The position numbers and the translations under genes are program-made. A DNA stretch of 37,945 bases from Mucilaginibacter xinganensis (GTDB lineage Bacteria > Bacteroidota > Bacteroidia > Sphingobacteriales > Sphingobacteriaceae). Below, piece by piece: positions 31,723 through 37,945 of the stretch (its first letter is position 1; each line of letters starts with the position of its first letter). The notes under the pieces are model-generated. The model saw nothing but the letters and a program-made list of their open reading frames with translations. It did not search any database and was not told the DNA's origin. Location: assembly GCA_026225055.1 (NCBI GenBank), contig JAMFSA010000197.1, positions 1 to 37,945 on the forward strand, written 5' to 3'.

Positions 31723-31811
31723 AAAACTATAGTTGTTCGGAAAATTAAAGAGAGGGTCATGCTCAATATTGGTAATAAAATAAATCTTCCGAATAACTAT
31801 GCTTAGAAAAC
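31718..31811. mobile_element. Candidate miniature inverted-repeat element with 10-bp flanking repeats
   Basis: The terminal inverted repeats are ATAGTTGTTCGGAA (31729-31742) and TTCCGAATAACTAT (31787-31800), one mismatch in 14. They are flanked one base out by the identical 10-mer CTTAGAAAAC at 31718-31727 and 31802-31811, as expected of a target-site duplication. The interior is about 44 bp with no coding. If correct, it inserted across the stop codon of the SRPBCC gene and split the cassette. Confidence 0.55.
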
Positions 31812-31852
31812 ATAAAAAGAAAATTTACTATCACTTTTAAGAATTAAACATT

Positions 31853-32293
31853 ATGAGAGCAATTAATCCCTGGATCAACTTTAATGGTAATGCCGAAGAA
31901 GCATTCACCTTTTACAAATCAGTTTTTGGCGGAGAGTTCGCAAAGATTATCCGTTTCAAGGAAATATCAAGCCCTGAGTTTGCGGTGCCAGAAAATGAGG
32001 CAGACAAAATAATGCACATTGCTTTACCCATTAGCAAACACAATGTGTTAATTGCCAATGACATTCCCGAATTTATGGGGCGAGTAGACGAAAACGAAAA
32101 CAGGTCTAAAATATTCGTTAACGCTGAAAACCGCGAAGAAGCAGACAAATTATTTAATGGGTTATCAGCAGGCGGAACTATTGAAGGGCCTATTGGTGAC
32201 AGCCCGTGGGGTACTTATGCTGGAATGTTTAGAGACAAATATGGCATTGAATGGATCGTGGAATTTGACCCAAACTATAACGGTTATATTTAA
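31853..32293 (+). CDS. VOC family protein (PhnB / glyoxalase-like)
   Basis: 146 residues. Typical PhnB-like VOC text: INPWINFNGNAEEAFTFYKS near 4-23, VFGGEF near 24-29, IMHIALPISKHNVLIANDIP near 54-73, then EADKLFNGLSAGGTIEGPIG and WGTYAGMFRDKYGIEWIVEF at the end. The fold is a paired beta-alpha-beta-beta-beta unit that can host a metal or small ligand; the usual glyoxalase metal ligands are not all evident, so a binding or resistance role cannot be chosen. Third gene of the ArsR cassette, 130 bp after the SRPBCC gene, the gap being mostly the small inverted-repeat element. Confidence 0.88.
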   Translation: MRAINPWINFNGNAEEAFTFYKSVFGGEFAKIIRFKEISSPEFAVPENEADKIMHIALPISKHNVLIANDIPEFMGRVDENENRSKIFVNAENREEADKLFNGLSAGGTIEGPIGDSPWGTYAGMFRDKYGIEWIVEFDPNYNGYI

Positions 32294-32373
32294 CCGAAGA
32301 AAAACTACGGCCGCGATTCCGTACTGACTGGAATAGTCGGGCATATAAGCGGTTTTTTATCGTACTGTGAATT

Positions 32374-32407
32374 AAGAAAGCCTTAGCGCAAAATCTGAGG
32401 CTTTCTT
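32374..32407. terminator. Bidirectional terminator-like hairpin
   Basis: AAGAAAGCCT (32374-32383) pairs perfectly with AGGCTTTCTT (32398-32407), with a 14-nt loop and short T-rich flank. It lies in the convergent gap between the VOC gene and the sigma-54 regulator. Confidence 0.6.
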
Positions 32408-32470
32408 TAGGTAGCCCGACCCTGCGGGAACAAAAACCTCCCTTTAGATGATTATCAGTGAAATATAAGG

Positions 32471-33811
32471 TCAGACTATTTTATACTCTTCTATTTTGCG
32501 GTACAGGGTTGACATACTGATACCCAAAAGGCGTGCAGCTTCGTTTTTATTGCCCTTTGTGTGGTATAAGGCTTTCTTTATAAACTGGCTCTCAATAAGT
32601 GATAGGTTAAATGGCTGTGTATTGTCTGTGCCATCATTGTCATGCATAAAAAATTCAATGGGGAGCAGATCGGTGGTGAGGGTTTCACCATTGGCTAATA
32701 TTACTACACGCTCAATCACATTCTTCAGCTCGCGGATATTCCCCTTCCACTCATGCCGGGTTAAAACTTTCATAAACTCGGGGTCTATTTTTATAACCGA
32801 ACGGTTTATTTTATTGGCAAATCTTTTTAAAAAATGATTAGCCAGCATCTCAATATCATCACGGCGCTCACGTAAGGGTGGTAAAGTGATGGTAAATACC
32901 GAGAGCCGGTAATAAAGATCGGCCCTAAATTTATTAAGGTCAATTTCGTGCCGCAGGTCCTTATTTGTGGCAGCTATTATGCGTACGTTTGATGATGTGG
33001 TTTTAGAGTCGCCAATTTTGTGGAATGTGCCATCCTCTAAAACACGTAATAGCTTTGCCTGCAACTCAAGGCTCAGCTCACCTATTTCATCCAAAAAGAG
33101 CGTGCTGTTATTGGCTTCTTCAATCAGGCCTTTCTTATCTTTATTAGCTCCGGTAAATGCACCGGCTACGTAGCCGAATAATTCGCTGTTCAGCAATTCG
33201 CTCGTAAACGCGCTGCAGTTCAATGCGATGAACGGGTTCGATTTACGGTCGCTTTCTTCATGTATGGCTTGCGCGAAAACTTCTTTACCTGTACCAGTTT
33301 CGCCCAATAACAAAACAGTAGTATTGGTGTGCGAAACCTTTATAGCCAGATCAATGGCACTAATTATAGCGGGAGAACTCCCCAATATGGTTTCAAAGCT
33401 ATAAGGCCGGGCAGCAACGTTTTCGAGTTGATAAGTTTTAAACTGTTGGTTGGCTTTAGCAAGGGCTTTGCCTAACAGAGGCAATATCTTATCATTATCA
33501 TCGCCTTTGGTTAAATAATCAAAGGCACCACTCCTCATGGCCCTTACACTATCCTTTATCGATCCGAAAGCGGTTAAGTTAATTACCTCGATGTAGGAGT
33601 GGATGCGCTTTATGCGCTGTATCAACTCTATCCCATTTTCATCGGGCAACTGCACATCGCTTATCACCACTCTTATGTCCTCGTTTTCCAAAAGCTTTAT
33701 ACCGGCTTTGGCCGATTGCGCTTTTAGTACATGGTACCCATCTATTTCAATAATCCTTGCAAGCAAACTTAGTAGCCTGGCTTCATCCTCTACAATTAAA
33801 ACAGATTGCAT
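32471..33811 (-). CDS. NtrC-type sigma-54-dependent response regulator
   Basis: 446 residues in three parts. The receiver (1-120) has Asp9-Glu10, phospho-acceptor Asp52 (VVISDVQLPDENG), Thr80 and Lys102. The AAA+ domain (about 138-370) has Walker A GETGTGKE (170-177), intact GAFTGA (217-222) for sigma-54 contact, Walker B LFLDEIG (238-244), and YYRLSVFTITLPPLRERRDD near 299-318 with the Arg fingers. The C-terminal Fis-type HTH is NEAARLLGISMSTLYRKIEEY near 423-443. It should activate -24/-12 promoters when phosphorylated. No kinase gene is adjacent, so it is an orphan in this window. The promoter gap upstream holds a strong bidirectional hairpin. Confidence 0.95.
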   Translation of the reverse strand: MQSVLIVEDEARLLSLLARIIEIDGYHVLKAQSAKAGIKLLENEDIRVVISDVQLPDENGIELIQRIKRIHSYIEVINLTAFGSIKDSVRAMRSGAFDYLTKGDDNDKILPLLGKALAKANQQFKTYQLENVAARPYSFETILGSSPAIISAIDLAIKVSHTNTTVLLLGETGTGKEVFAQAIHEESDRKSNPFIALNCSAFTSELLNSELFGYVAGAFTGANKDKKGLIEEANNSTLFLDEIGELSLELQAKLLRVLEDGTFHKIGDSKTTSSNVRIIAATNKDLRHEIDLNKFRADLYYRLSVFTITLPPLRERRDDIEMLANHFLKRFANKINRSVIKIDPEFMKVLTRHEWKGNIRELKNVIERVVILANGETLTTDLLPIEFFMHDNDGTDNTQPFNLSLIESQFIKKALYHTKGNKNEAARLLGISMSTLYRKIEEYKIV

Positions 33812-33930
33812 TTCGCGTCAGTAAAATATTTATGCGATCTGTATATGCCAAAAAAGTGCCGCGTTGTAAGAATGCCTGTTTTTATGCTGATTTACACAGC
33901 GTTTTGTTTATATGCTATTACTGTAAACAA

Positions 33931-33963
33931 AAAATACCCTCTCATAATGAAAGGGTATTTTTT
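33931..33963. terminator. Strong hairpin with T-runs on both strands in a divergent gap
   Basis: AAAATACCCT (33931-33940) pairs with AGGGTATTTT (33952-33961), followed by T on the plus strand and by TTTGTTT on the minus strand. The flanking genes point away from it, so it ends neither gene; it may close a short transcript, attenuate a leader, or insulate the two promoters. Confidence 0.65.
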
Positions 33964-34042
33964 CAAATTGAATATATTAAGGGTGTTTATCTTTTTAGTA
34001 TCTTTAGTAATTAAGGCCCTTGTATAAACCTTAAACCACCTC

Positions 34043-36823
34043 ATGAATCTATTGTACCGGATCACTCTGTCCGTTTTTATATCTGTATGCAGCCTGCCGG
34101 CCTTTTGCCAGTCGGGGCCAATAGATTCATTGATCAACCGGATAGACCTGAAACACAAACAACTGCCCGTTGAGAAACTCTACCTGCAATTAGATAAACC
34201 TAACTACGCGCAAAATGATACCCTTTGGTTTAAGGCCTACCTTTTAAATGCCGATGACTTAACTGCCTCCACCCGCAGCGGTTTGCTGTATATTGAGCTG
34301 AGCGACAGCCACAATACCATGGTTAAAAGGATGATATGCCCCGTGGTAATGGGCCTAAGCTGGGGAAACATCGCATTAAATGTTGATGAGATCCCCGAGG
34401 GTAGTTATACGCTGCGGGCATACACCAACTGGATGCGTAACTTTGGTGAGGATTATGTGTTTAAAAAGCAGATCTACATAGCCTCATCGCACCCGCGACT
34501 CATCAATAGCAGTTTTAAGGAAACCCAACAGGAAGGAATAACCAATATACAGGCCGGCCTTTTGTTTACTGATCTCAGTAAAAATCCTGTCCGTTTACAG
34601 GATATCCAACTCCGGGTAACCGACGGGCAACACACCTTATATAAAGCCAGTGCCTCAACAGATATGGATGGCAAGGTTAATGTAAATTTTAACCTGCCTG
34701 ATAAAACATCTGCAAAAAATTTGAGCATTATTTTGCACGATAAGGTAAAAGGAGCCGATACAGCTAAAACTTATGAAGTACCCATAATATTTAACCAACC
34801 ACAAAATATCGACCTGCAATTTATGCCCGAAGGCGGTGCGCTGGTTACAGGCATAACTTCGCGCATTGGGTTTAAAGCTATAGGTGAGGATGGTAAAGGT
34901 ATTGATATATCGGGTAAGATATACGACAGCAAACAGCAGGAGGTAACAGCGTTTGAATCAGTACACAGTGGTATAGGCTCATTTAACTTTACGCCGTTGG
35001 CTGGCAATATCTATACTGCTCAACTAACTTCGCCGGATGGCAATACAAAAAGTTACCCGATGCCCGTTATCAGCCAATCGGGTGTTTGTTTAAGGGTGGA
35101 TAACCGCCCTGCCGATTCGCTTAGGGTGATTATTTCCATTACGCCCGATCTGTTGGCTAACAGATCGGCTGTTTACTATCTCATTGGCCAGTCGGGTGGT
35201 GTGGTTTGTTATGCGGCACATATCACCATGAAAAGCACCGAATTAATAAGCCTGATATCTAAAAATGCTTTTCCATCGGGCATCGCCCATCTTACATTAT
35301 TAAACGAAGCCGTTCTGCCATTGGCAGAACGGATTGTTTACATCAACCATAATGATAACCTGCAACTGAACATCATCACCAACAAAAACAATTACGCGCC
35401 GCATGATAGTGTTGCGCTGAACATAAAAGTAACCGATAAAGCTGGCAAGCCGGTTATAGGCAGCTTTTCAATGTCGGTGACCGACGATGGTCAGGTAAAA
35501 AATGACAGCCTCGACAGCAATATTTTAAACGATATGCTGCTTACATCCGATCTGAAAGGAAACGTTGAGCAACCCGCCTATTATTTTGAAGATAATAGCC
35601 CCGAAAGAGCGGTTAAGCTGGATAACCTGCTGCTTACACAAGGCTGGGTTGGCTACAACTGGAAGCAATTGTTTTTAAACAAAGTACCGGCATTTGCAGC
35701 AGAGCCCGAATTTAGGATACAAGGCAGAGTGACCAATATTTTTAATAAACCCGTTGCCGGATCGCAAGTTACGTTGTTATCAAAGAAACCGGCTTTTATA
35801 ACAGATACAGTTACAGATAAGGACGGCCGCTTTGTATTTAAAGGCTTTTTACCTGTTGATACGGCTTCGTTTATGATACAGGTTAGGAACAAGCGCGGCA
35901 AAAGCAATAATGTGGGGGTAACGGTTGATGAATTTAAGGCGCCGGTATTTACCCAGGCAAATGAAAAAGTAATCCCATGGTATGTGAATATTGATACTTT
36001 AATGCTAAAAAGCCTTAATAACCGGGTAATAAAGCAACTTTATGACGAAAAAATACAGGGATTGGGCCATAAATTGAAAGAAGTGGTCATAAAAGATAAA
36101 AAAATCATAAAAAACTCCAAAAACATGAATGGCCCGGGCGAAGCCGATCAGATACTTAACGAGCAGGATATATTAAAAGCGAATAAGATGACGCTGGTGA
36201 ACCTGCTTAAACAAAAAGTTAAAGGGTTTAATGAGGGATATATGCTCCACGACCCTAATAAATATTATAAAATATATGATGCCCGTACCTATTTTGTAAT
36301 AGATGGTTTTAGCCTGGATAAGTTTTATAATAATGAGGGTGTTACTGCAATAAACGATTACTTCCACTTTATGGAACAAAACCTGGATTATTTTACAGCC
36401 GAAGACATAACAGGTATTGAGGTAATGTTCAGCTCAAGCTACAGTTCAAGTTATATAGGTACGTTTGTTTCGCCTTTTGCAATTGGGAATATTAAATATC
36501 CGAGGGCTTTTATTGAGATCACAACCCGGTGGGGGCATGGGCCGTTTGTATCCAAAACACCCGGCACATATTTATATAAGCCCCTGCCAGTGTCATTGCC
36601 TAAACAATTTTATCGCCCAAAGTACAATGTAAAAAGTGCCGTAACGGGCGCTGATCTGCGCTCAACCGTTCATTGGCAGCCCAATATTGTTACCGATACC
36701 GCGGGCAGGGCAACAGTATCATTTTATACCGCCGATAAGCCTGCCACTTATACCATCATACTGGAAGGTGTTGATCTGAACGGAGCGATAGGGGTTAAAC
36801 GGAGTAAGCTATTGATGCATTGA
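34043..36823 (+). CDS. Large secreted MG2/carboxypeptidase-regulatory/plug-like protein
   Basis: 926 residues with signal peptide (1-23, ending PAFCQ). Region 40-150 is MG2-like (PVEKLYLQLDKPNYAQNDTL and LWFKAYLL), as in alpha-2-macroglobulin. Middle beta-sandwich domains follow (about 160-540). A carboxypeptidase-regulatory-like domain lies near 556-600 (IQGRVTNIFNKPVAGSQVTL, then DGRFVFKGF). A region near 720-810 (YFVIDGFSLDKFYN, then EDITGIEVMFSSSYSS) resembles a TonB plug. The C-terminus returns to an MG-type strand pair (DTAGRATVSFYTADKPATYT). There is no barrel and no thioester motif. It is probably anchored at or in the outer membrane. Function is unknown; relatives are frequent in Bacteroidota. 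Confidence 0.8.
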   Translation: MNLLYRITLSVFISVCSLPAFCQSGPIDSLINRIDLKHKQLPVEKLYLQLDKPNYAQNDTLWFKAYLLNADDLTASTRSGLLYIELSDSHNTMVKRMICPVVMGLSWGNIALNVDEIPEGSYTLRAYTNWMRNFGEDYVFKKQIYIASSHPRLINSSFKETQQEGITNIQAGLLFTDLSKNPVRLQDIQLRVTDGQHTLYKASASTDMDGKVNVNFNLPDKTSAKNLSIILHDKVKGADTAKTYEVPIIFNQPQNIDLQFMPEGGALVTGITSRIGFKAIGEDGKGIDISGKIYDSKQQEVTAFESVHSGIGSFNFTPLAGNIYTAQLTSPDGNTKSYPMPVISQSGVCLRVDNRPADSLRVIISITPDLLANRSAVYYLIGQSGGVVCYAAHITMKSTELISLISKNAFPSGIAHLTLLNEAVLPLAERIVYINHNDNLQLNIITNKNNYAPHDSVALNIKVTDKAGKPVIGSFSMSVTDDGQVKNDSLDSNILNDMLLTSDLKGNVEQPAYYFEDNSPERAVKLDNLLLTQGWVGYNWKQLFLNKVPAFAAEPEFRIQGRVTNIFNKPVAGSQVTLLSKKPAFITDTVTDKDGRFVFKGFLPVDTASFMIQVRNKRGKSNNVGVTVDEFKAPVFTQANEKVIPWYVNIDTLMLKSLNNRVIKQLYDEKIQGLGHKLKEVVIKDKKIIKNSKNMNGPGEADQILNEQDILKANKMTLVNLLKQKVKGFNEGYMLHDPNKYYKIYDARTYFVIDGFSLDKFYNNEGVTAINDYFHFMEQNLDYFTAEDITGIEVMFSSSYSSSYIGTFVSPFAIGNIKYPRAFIEITTRWGHGPFVSKTPGTYLYKPLPVSLPKQFYRPKYNVKSAVTGADLRSTVHWQPNIVTDTAGRATVSFYTADKPATYTIILEGVDLNGAIGVKRSKLLMH

Positions 36824-36845
36824 TTAATTTCAATCCCGTTCATTC

Positions 36846-36902
36846 GAGCGTGGACGCTCAAATGCTAATTATTGTAAGCGCTTGTGCTTACAATAATTAG
36901 CA
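36846..36902. repeat. Two adjacent hairpins, second with 17-bp perfect arms
   Basis: GAGCG-tgga-CGCTC (36846-36859) is followed by TGCTAATTATTGTAAGC (36863-36879), a 6-nt loop and GCTTACAATAATTAGCA (36886-36902). It is placed exactly in the convergent gap, so it likely ends transcripts from both sides although T-runs are weak. Confidence 0.75.
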
Positions 36903-36908
36903 AATCTA

Positions 36909-37229
36909 TTAGTGCCTTAACCTGCCAGGATTATAAGCAATCAGATATTGCAAAGCACTACCTGCGGGGTTGTGTGCATGGCTGCTTTCTTTACTATATT
37001 TTGCATGTGTTAGTTTTGATTTTACCAGGTGAAACAGCTCTGATAAAAATTCAGGCAATACCTTTGCCGATATGGTTGGGAAATATTTCTTTTCAAGGGC
37101 TATTTTTTCCTGATCGGTAGCCATGCTGAATTCCCAGGCCTCTTCGTTTTTAAAGCCGTTCTCTATGGCGCAATTGTTCAAATCGTATACGTATAGTTTA
37201 GCCTTCTGCTCTATGGTTTCATTTATCAT
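36909..37229 (-). CDS. Hypothetical protein, 106 residues
   Basis: A soluble, largely helical protein (MINETIEQKAKLYVYDLNNC, then EEAWEFSMATDQEKIALEKK). It has no signal or membrane segment and no recognisable family. Its ATG at 37229 shares its first base with the stop of the 40-residue gene upstream (TAATG arrangement), strong evidence that both are translated and coupled. The C-terminal tail (HNPAGSALQYLIAYNPGRLR) is basic. Plus-strand frames over this segment are shadows. Confidence 0.65.
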   Translation of the reverse strand: MINETIEQKAKLYVYDLNNCAIENGFKNEEAWEFSMATDQEKIALEKKYFPTISAKVLPEFLSELFHLVKSKLTHAKYSKESSHAHNPAGSALQYLIAYNPGRLRH

Positions 37230-37351
37230 TATTTCTTCTTTTTGTTAGGGGGTAGTACTTCAATTTTTGCTGTGCTTGTTTTTCCTGACTGATAATCAGA
37301 GGGAGCCTTTTTTCCAACGGGGTTAGGCATGGATTTTTTGTCTTTACTCAT
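37229..37351 (-). CDS. Small basic protein, 40 residues
   Basis: Reads MSKDKKSMPNPVGKKAPSDY, then QSGKTSTAKIEVLPPNKKKK, and stops with TAA. It is Lys/Pro-rich and probably disordered, with lysine clusters at both ends, which suggests nucleic-acid or membrane contact (inference). The stop overlaps the next gene's start by one base (TAATG). It is short, but the coupling and even codon use make it credible. Confidence 0.6.
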   Translation of the reverse strand: MSKDKKSMPNPVGKKAPSDYQSGKTSTAKIEVLPPNKKKK

Positions 37352-37934
37352 GTTTGTAATTTAAAATGATCGTCAAAAAAACAGTAATTCAATTTTTACT
37401 GGTCTTTTGTTTGTATAGCCTAAGCTTAAAAATTACCGTAAAAGAAGAGTGGCAATGACTAAGAGAAGAGTAGATATCGGGGCGTTTTTGTGTTTTTTTA
37501 CAATGTAGTCATTATAAATTGATAATCATTCGTTTTTTACGGGGTTTAAGTGTATTGGTATTGTTACACTTATTATAATATTATTATCAAAAAAAGTGAT
37601 AAAGGGCTTGTTTACCCCCTAAAAAGCGTTTTGAAAGGTTTTGACTTATAAATAATTGAAAAGAGTTGATTTTTTTTAATTTTTGTAATAATTATGCCTT
37701 ATTTAATCGTTTTTTAGAAAAAACATATAAATATTGGTCAGCTATTAATCATATTATATTTTTTATGCCTTTTTTTGAGTAAAAATGCTCGTTTTTTGAC
37801 ATTTTTTGCAGATTTTTATGTTAAAAAAAGTTAAAAAATTATGCTACTAAAATTATAGATTATATATTTGTGCTATTGTTATTATCGGTCTAACCAAGCT
37901 TGTTCTTTATGATATAATAATGAGGTCAGTTAAA
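37352..37934. other. Long AT-rich gene-free leader region
   Basis: No gene on either strand. Very AT-rich with T-runs. It has an 8-bp inverted repeat TAAGTGTA (37547-37554) / TACACTTA (37565-37572), a possible operator, and a -7-like TATATTTG at 37863-37870, about 65 nt before the ATG at the right edge. It looks like an extended regulatory region for the gene leaving the window. Confidence 0.5.
37863..37870 (+). promoter_or_regulatory. Candidate -7 element for the gene at the right edge
   Basis: TATATTTG matches the Bacteroidota -7 consensus TAnnTTTG exactly. The -33 position holds only TTATG, a weak match, so an activator may be needed. Confidence 0.4.
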
Positions 37935-37945
37935 ATGAAAAAAAG
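37935..37945 (+). CDS. First codons of a gene leaving the window
   Basis: ATGAAAAAAAG at the very end gives Met-Lys-Lys plus an incomplete codon, the usual beginning of an exported protein. It is preceded by a candidate promoter and a long leader. Too little is present to identify it. Confidence 0.4.

Noticed and set aside
33757..34027. Two overlapping plus-strand frames in the gap before the MG2-type gene
   Set aside because: They run through the terminator-like hairpin and partly antisense to the regulator gene; hydrophobic content comes from T-rich sequence.
1..37945. CRISPR arrays, rRNA genes, prophage genes, intact insertion sequences
   Set aside because: I saw no regular direct-repeat/spacer array, no rRNA segments, no phage structural genes and no intact transposase or integrase.

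Overview
The window reads as a chromosomal segment of a Bacteroidota bacterium, most likely Sphingobacteriaceae (Mucilaginibacter/Pedobacter-like). This rests on family content: a type-B T9SS C-terminal sorting domain, DUF1599 and DoxX/BT_3928 next to folP, an OmpL-like bbp2 porin, a sialate O-acetylesterase and an MG2/plug-like surface protein. It also rests on promoters of the Bacteroidota type (TTTG, 19-20 nt, TAnnTTTG). The genus is inference.

Layout. 1-7350 is core-like: the start of rpsP (minus), a 5'(3')-deoxyribonucleotidase, a four-PAS protein ending in a histidine phosphoacceptor domain without an ATPase, a secreted protein with five 23-residue repeats, folP, then a likely operon of DUF1599, DoxX-family membrane protein and shikimate kinase. 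7417-7585 is a tRNA-Val(TAC) with promoter and terminator. 7606-12960 is a visibly AT-richer island that begins at the tRNA. It holds a broken GIY-YIG endonuclease gene (in-frame stop plus frameshift), an empty stretch with inverted repeats, a three-gene LlaJI-type restriction-modification operon (5mC methyltransferase, McrB-like AAA+ GTPase, LlaJI-family endonuclease), and a short coding-like remnant.

12965-28609 is a mosaic of mostly minus-strand accessory genes: an AraC regulator, secreted proteins (including an exported M17 N-terminal domain without its peptidase domain and a large T9SS-sorted protein), a sialate O-acetylesterase, a methyltransferase, DUF3455, DUF2630, a lipoprotein serine hydrolase, and an exported msrA-msrB pair. 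A family of short double-hairpin repeats (core GTAGTCGGAGACTAC, then a CCGAAGT/ACTTCGG hairpin, then CAGCGGG) recurs in at least seven intergenic gaps here. One gene is bracketed by a perfect 38-bp direct repeat.

28610-37945 holds an outer-membrane porin with a downstream periplasmic protein, and an ArsR regulator/SRPBCC/VOC cassette with two palindromic operators lying on its promoter. It also holds a miniature inverted-repeat element at the stop codon of the SRPBCC gene, an orphan NtrC-type sigma-54 response regulator, a large MG2/plug-like protein, a coupled pair of small genes, and the first codons of a gene running off the right edge.

The strongest second-look items are the LlaJI-type island with its decayed GIY-YIG gene at the tRNA, the double-hairpin repeat family, the ArsR operator architecture, the large palindromic repeat at 3378-3574, and the candidate MITE at 31718-31811. 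I did not find a clearly new multi-gene system. All family calls are from motif reading, without database searches.
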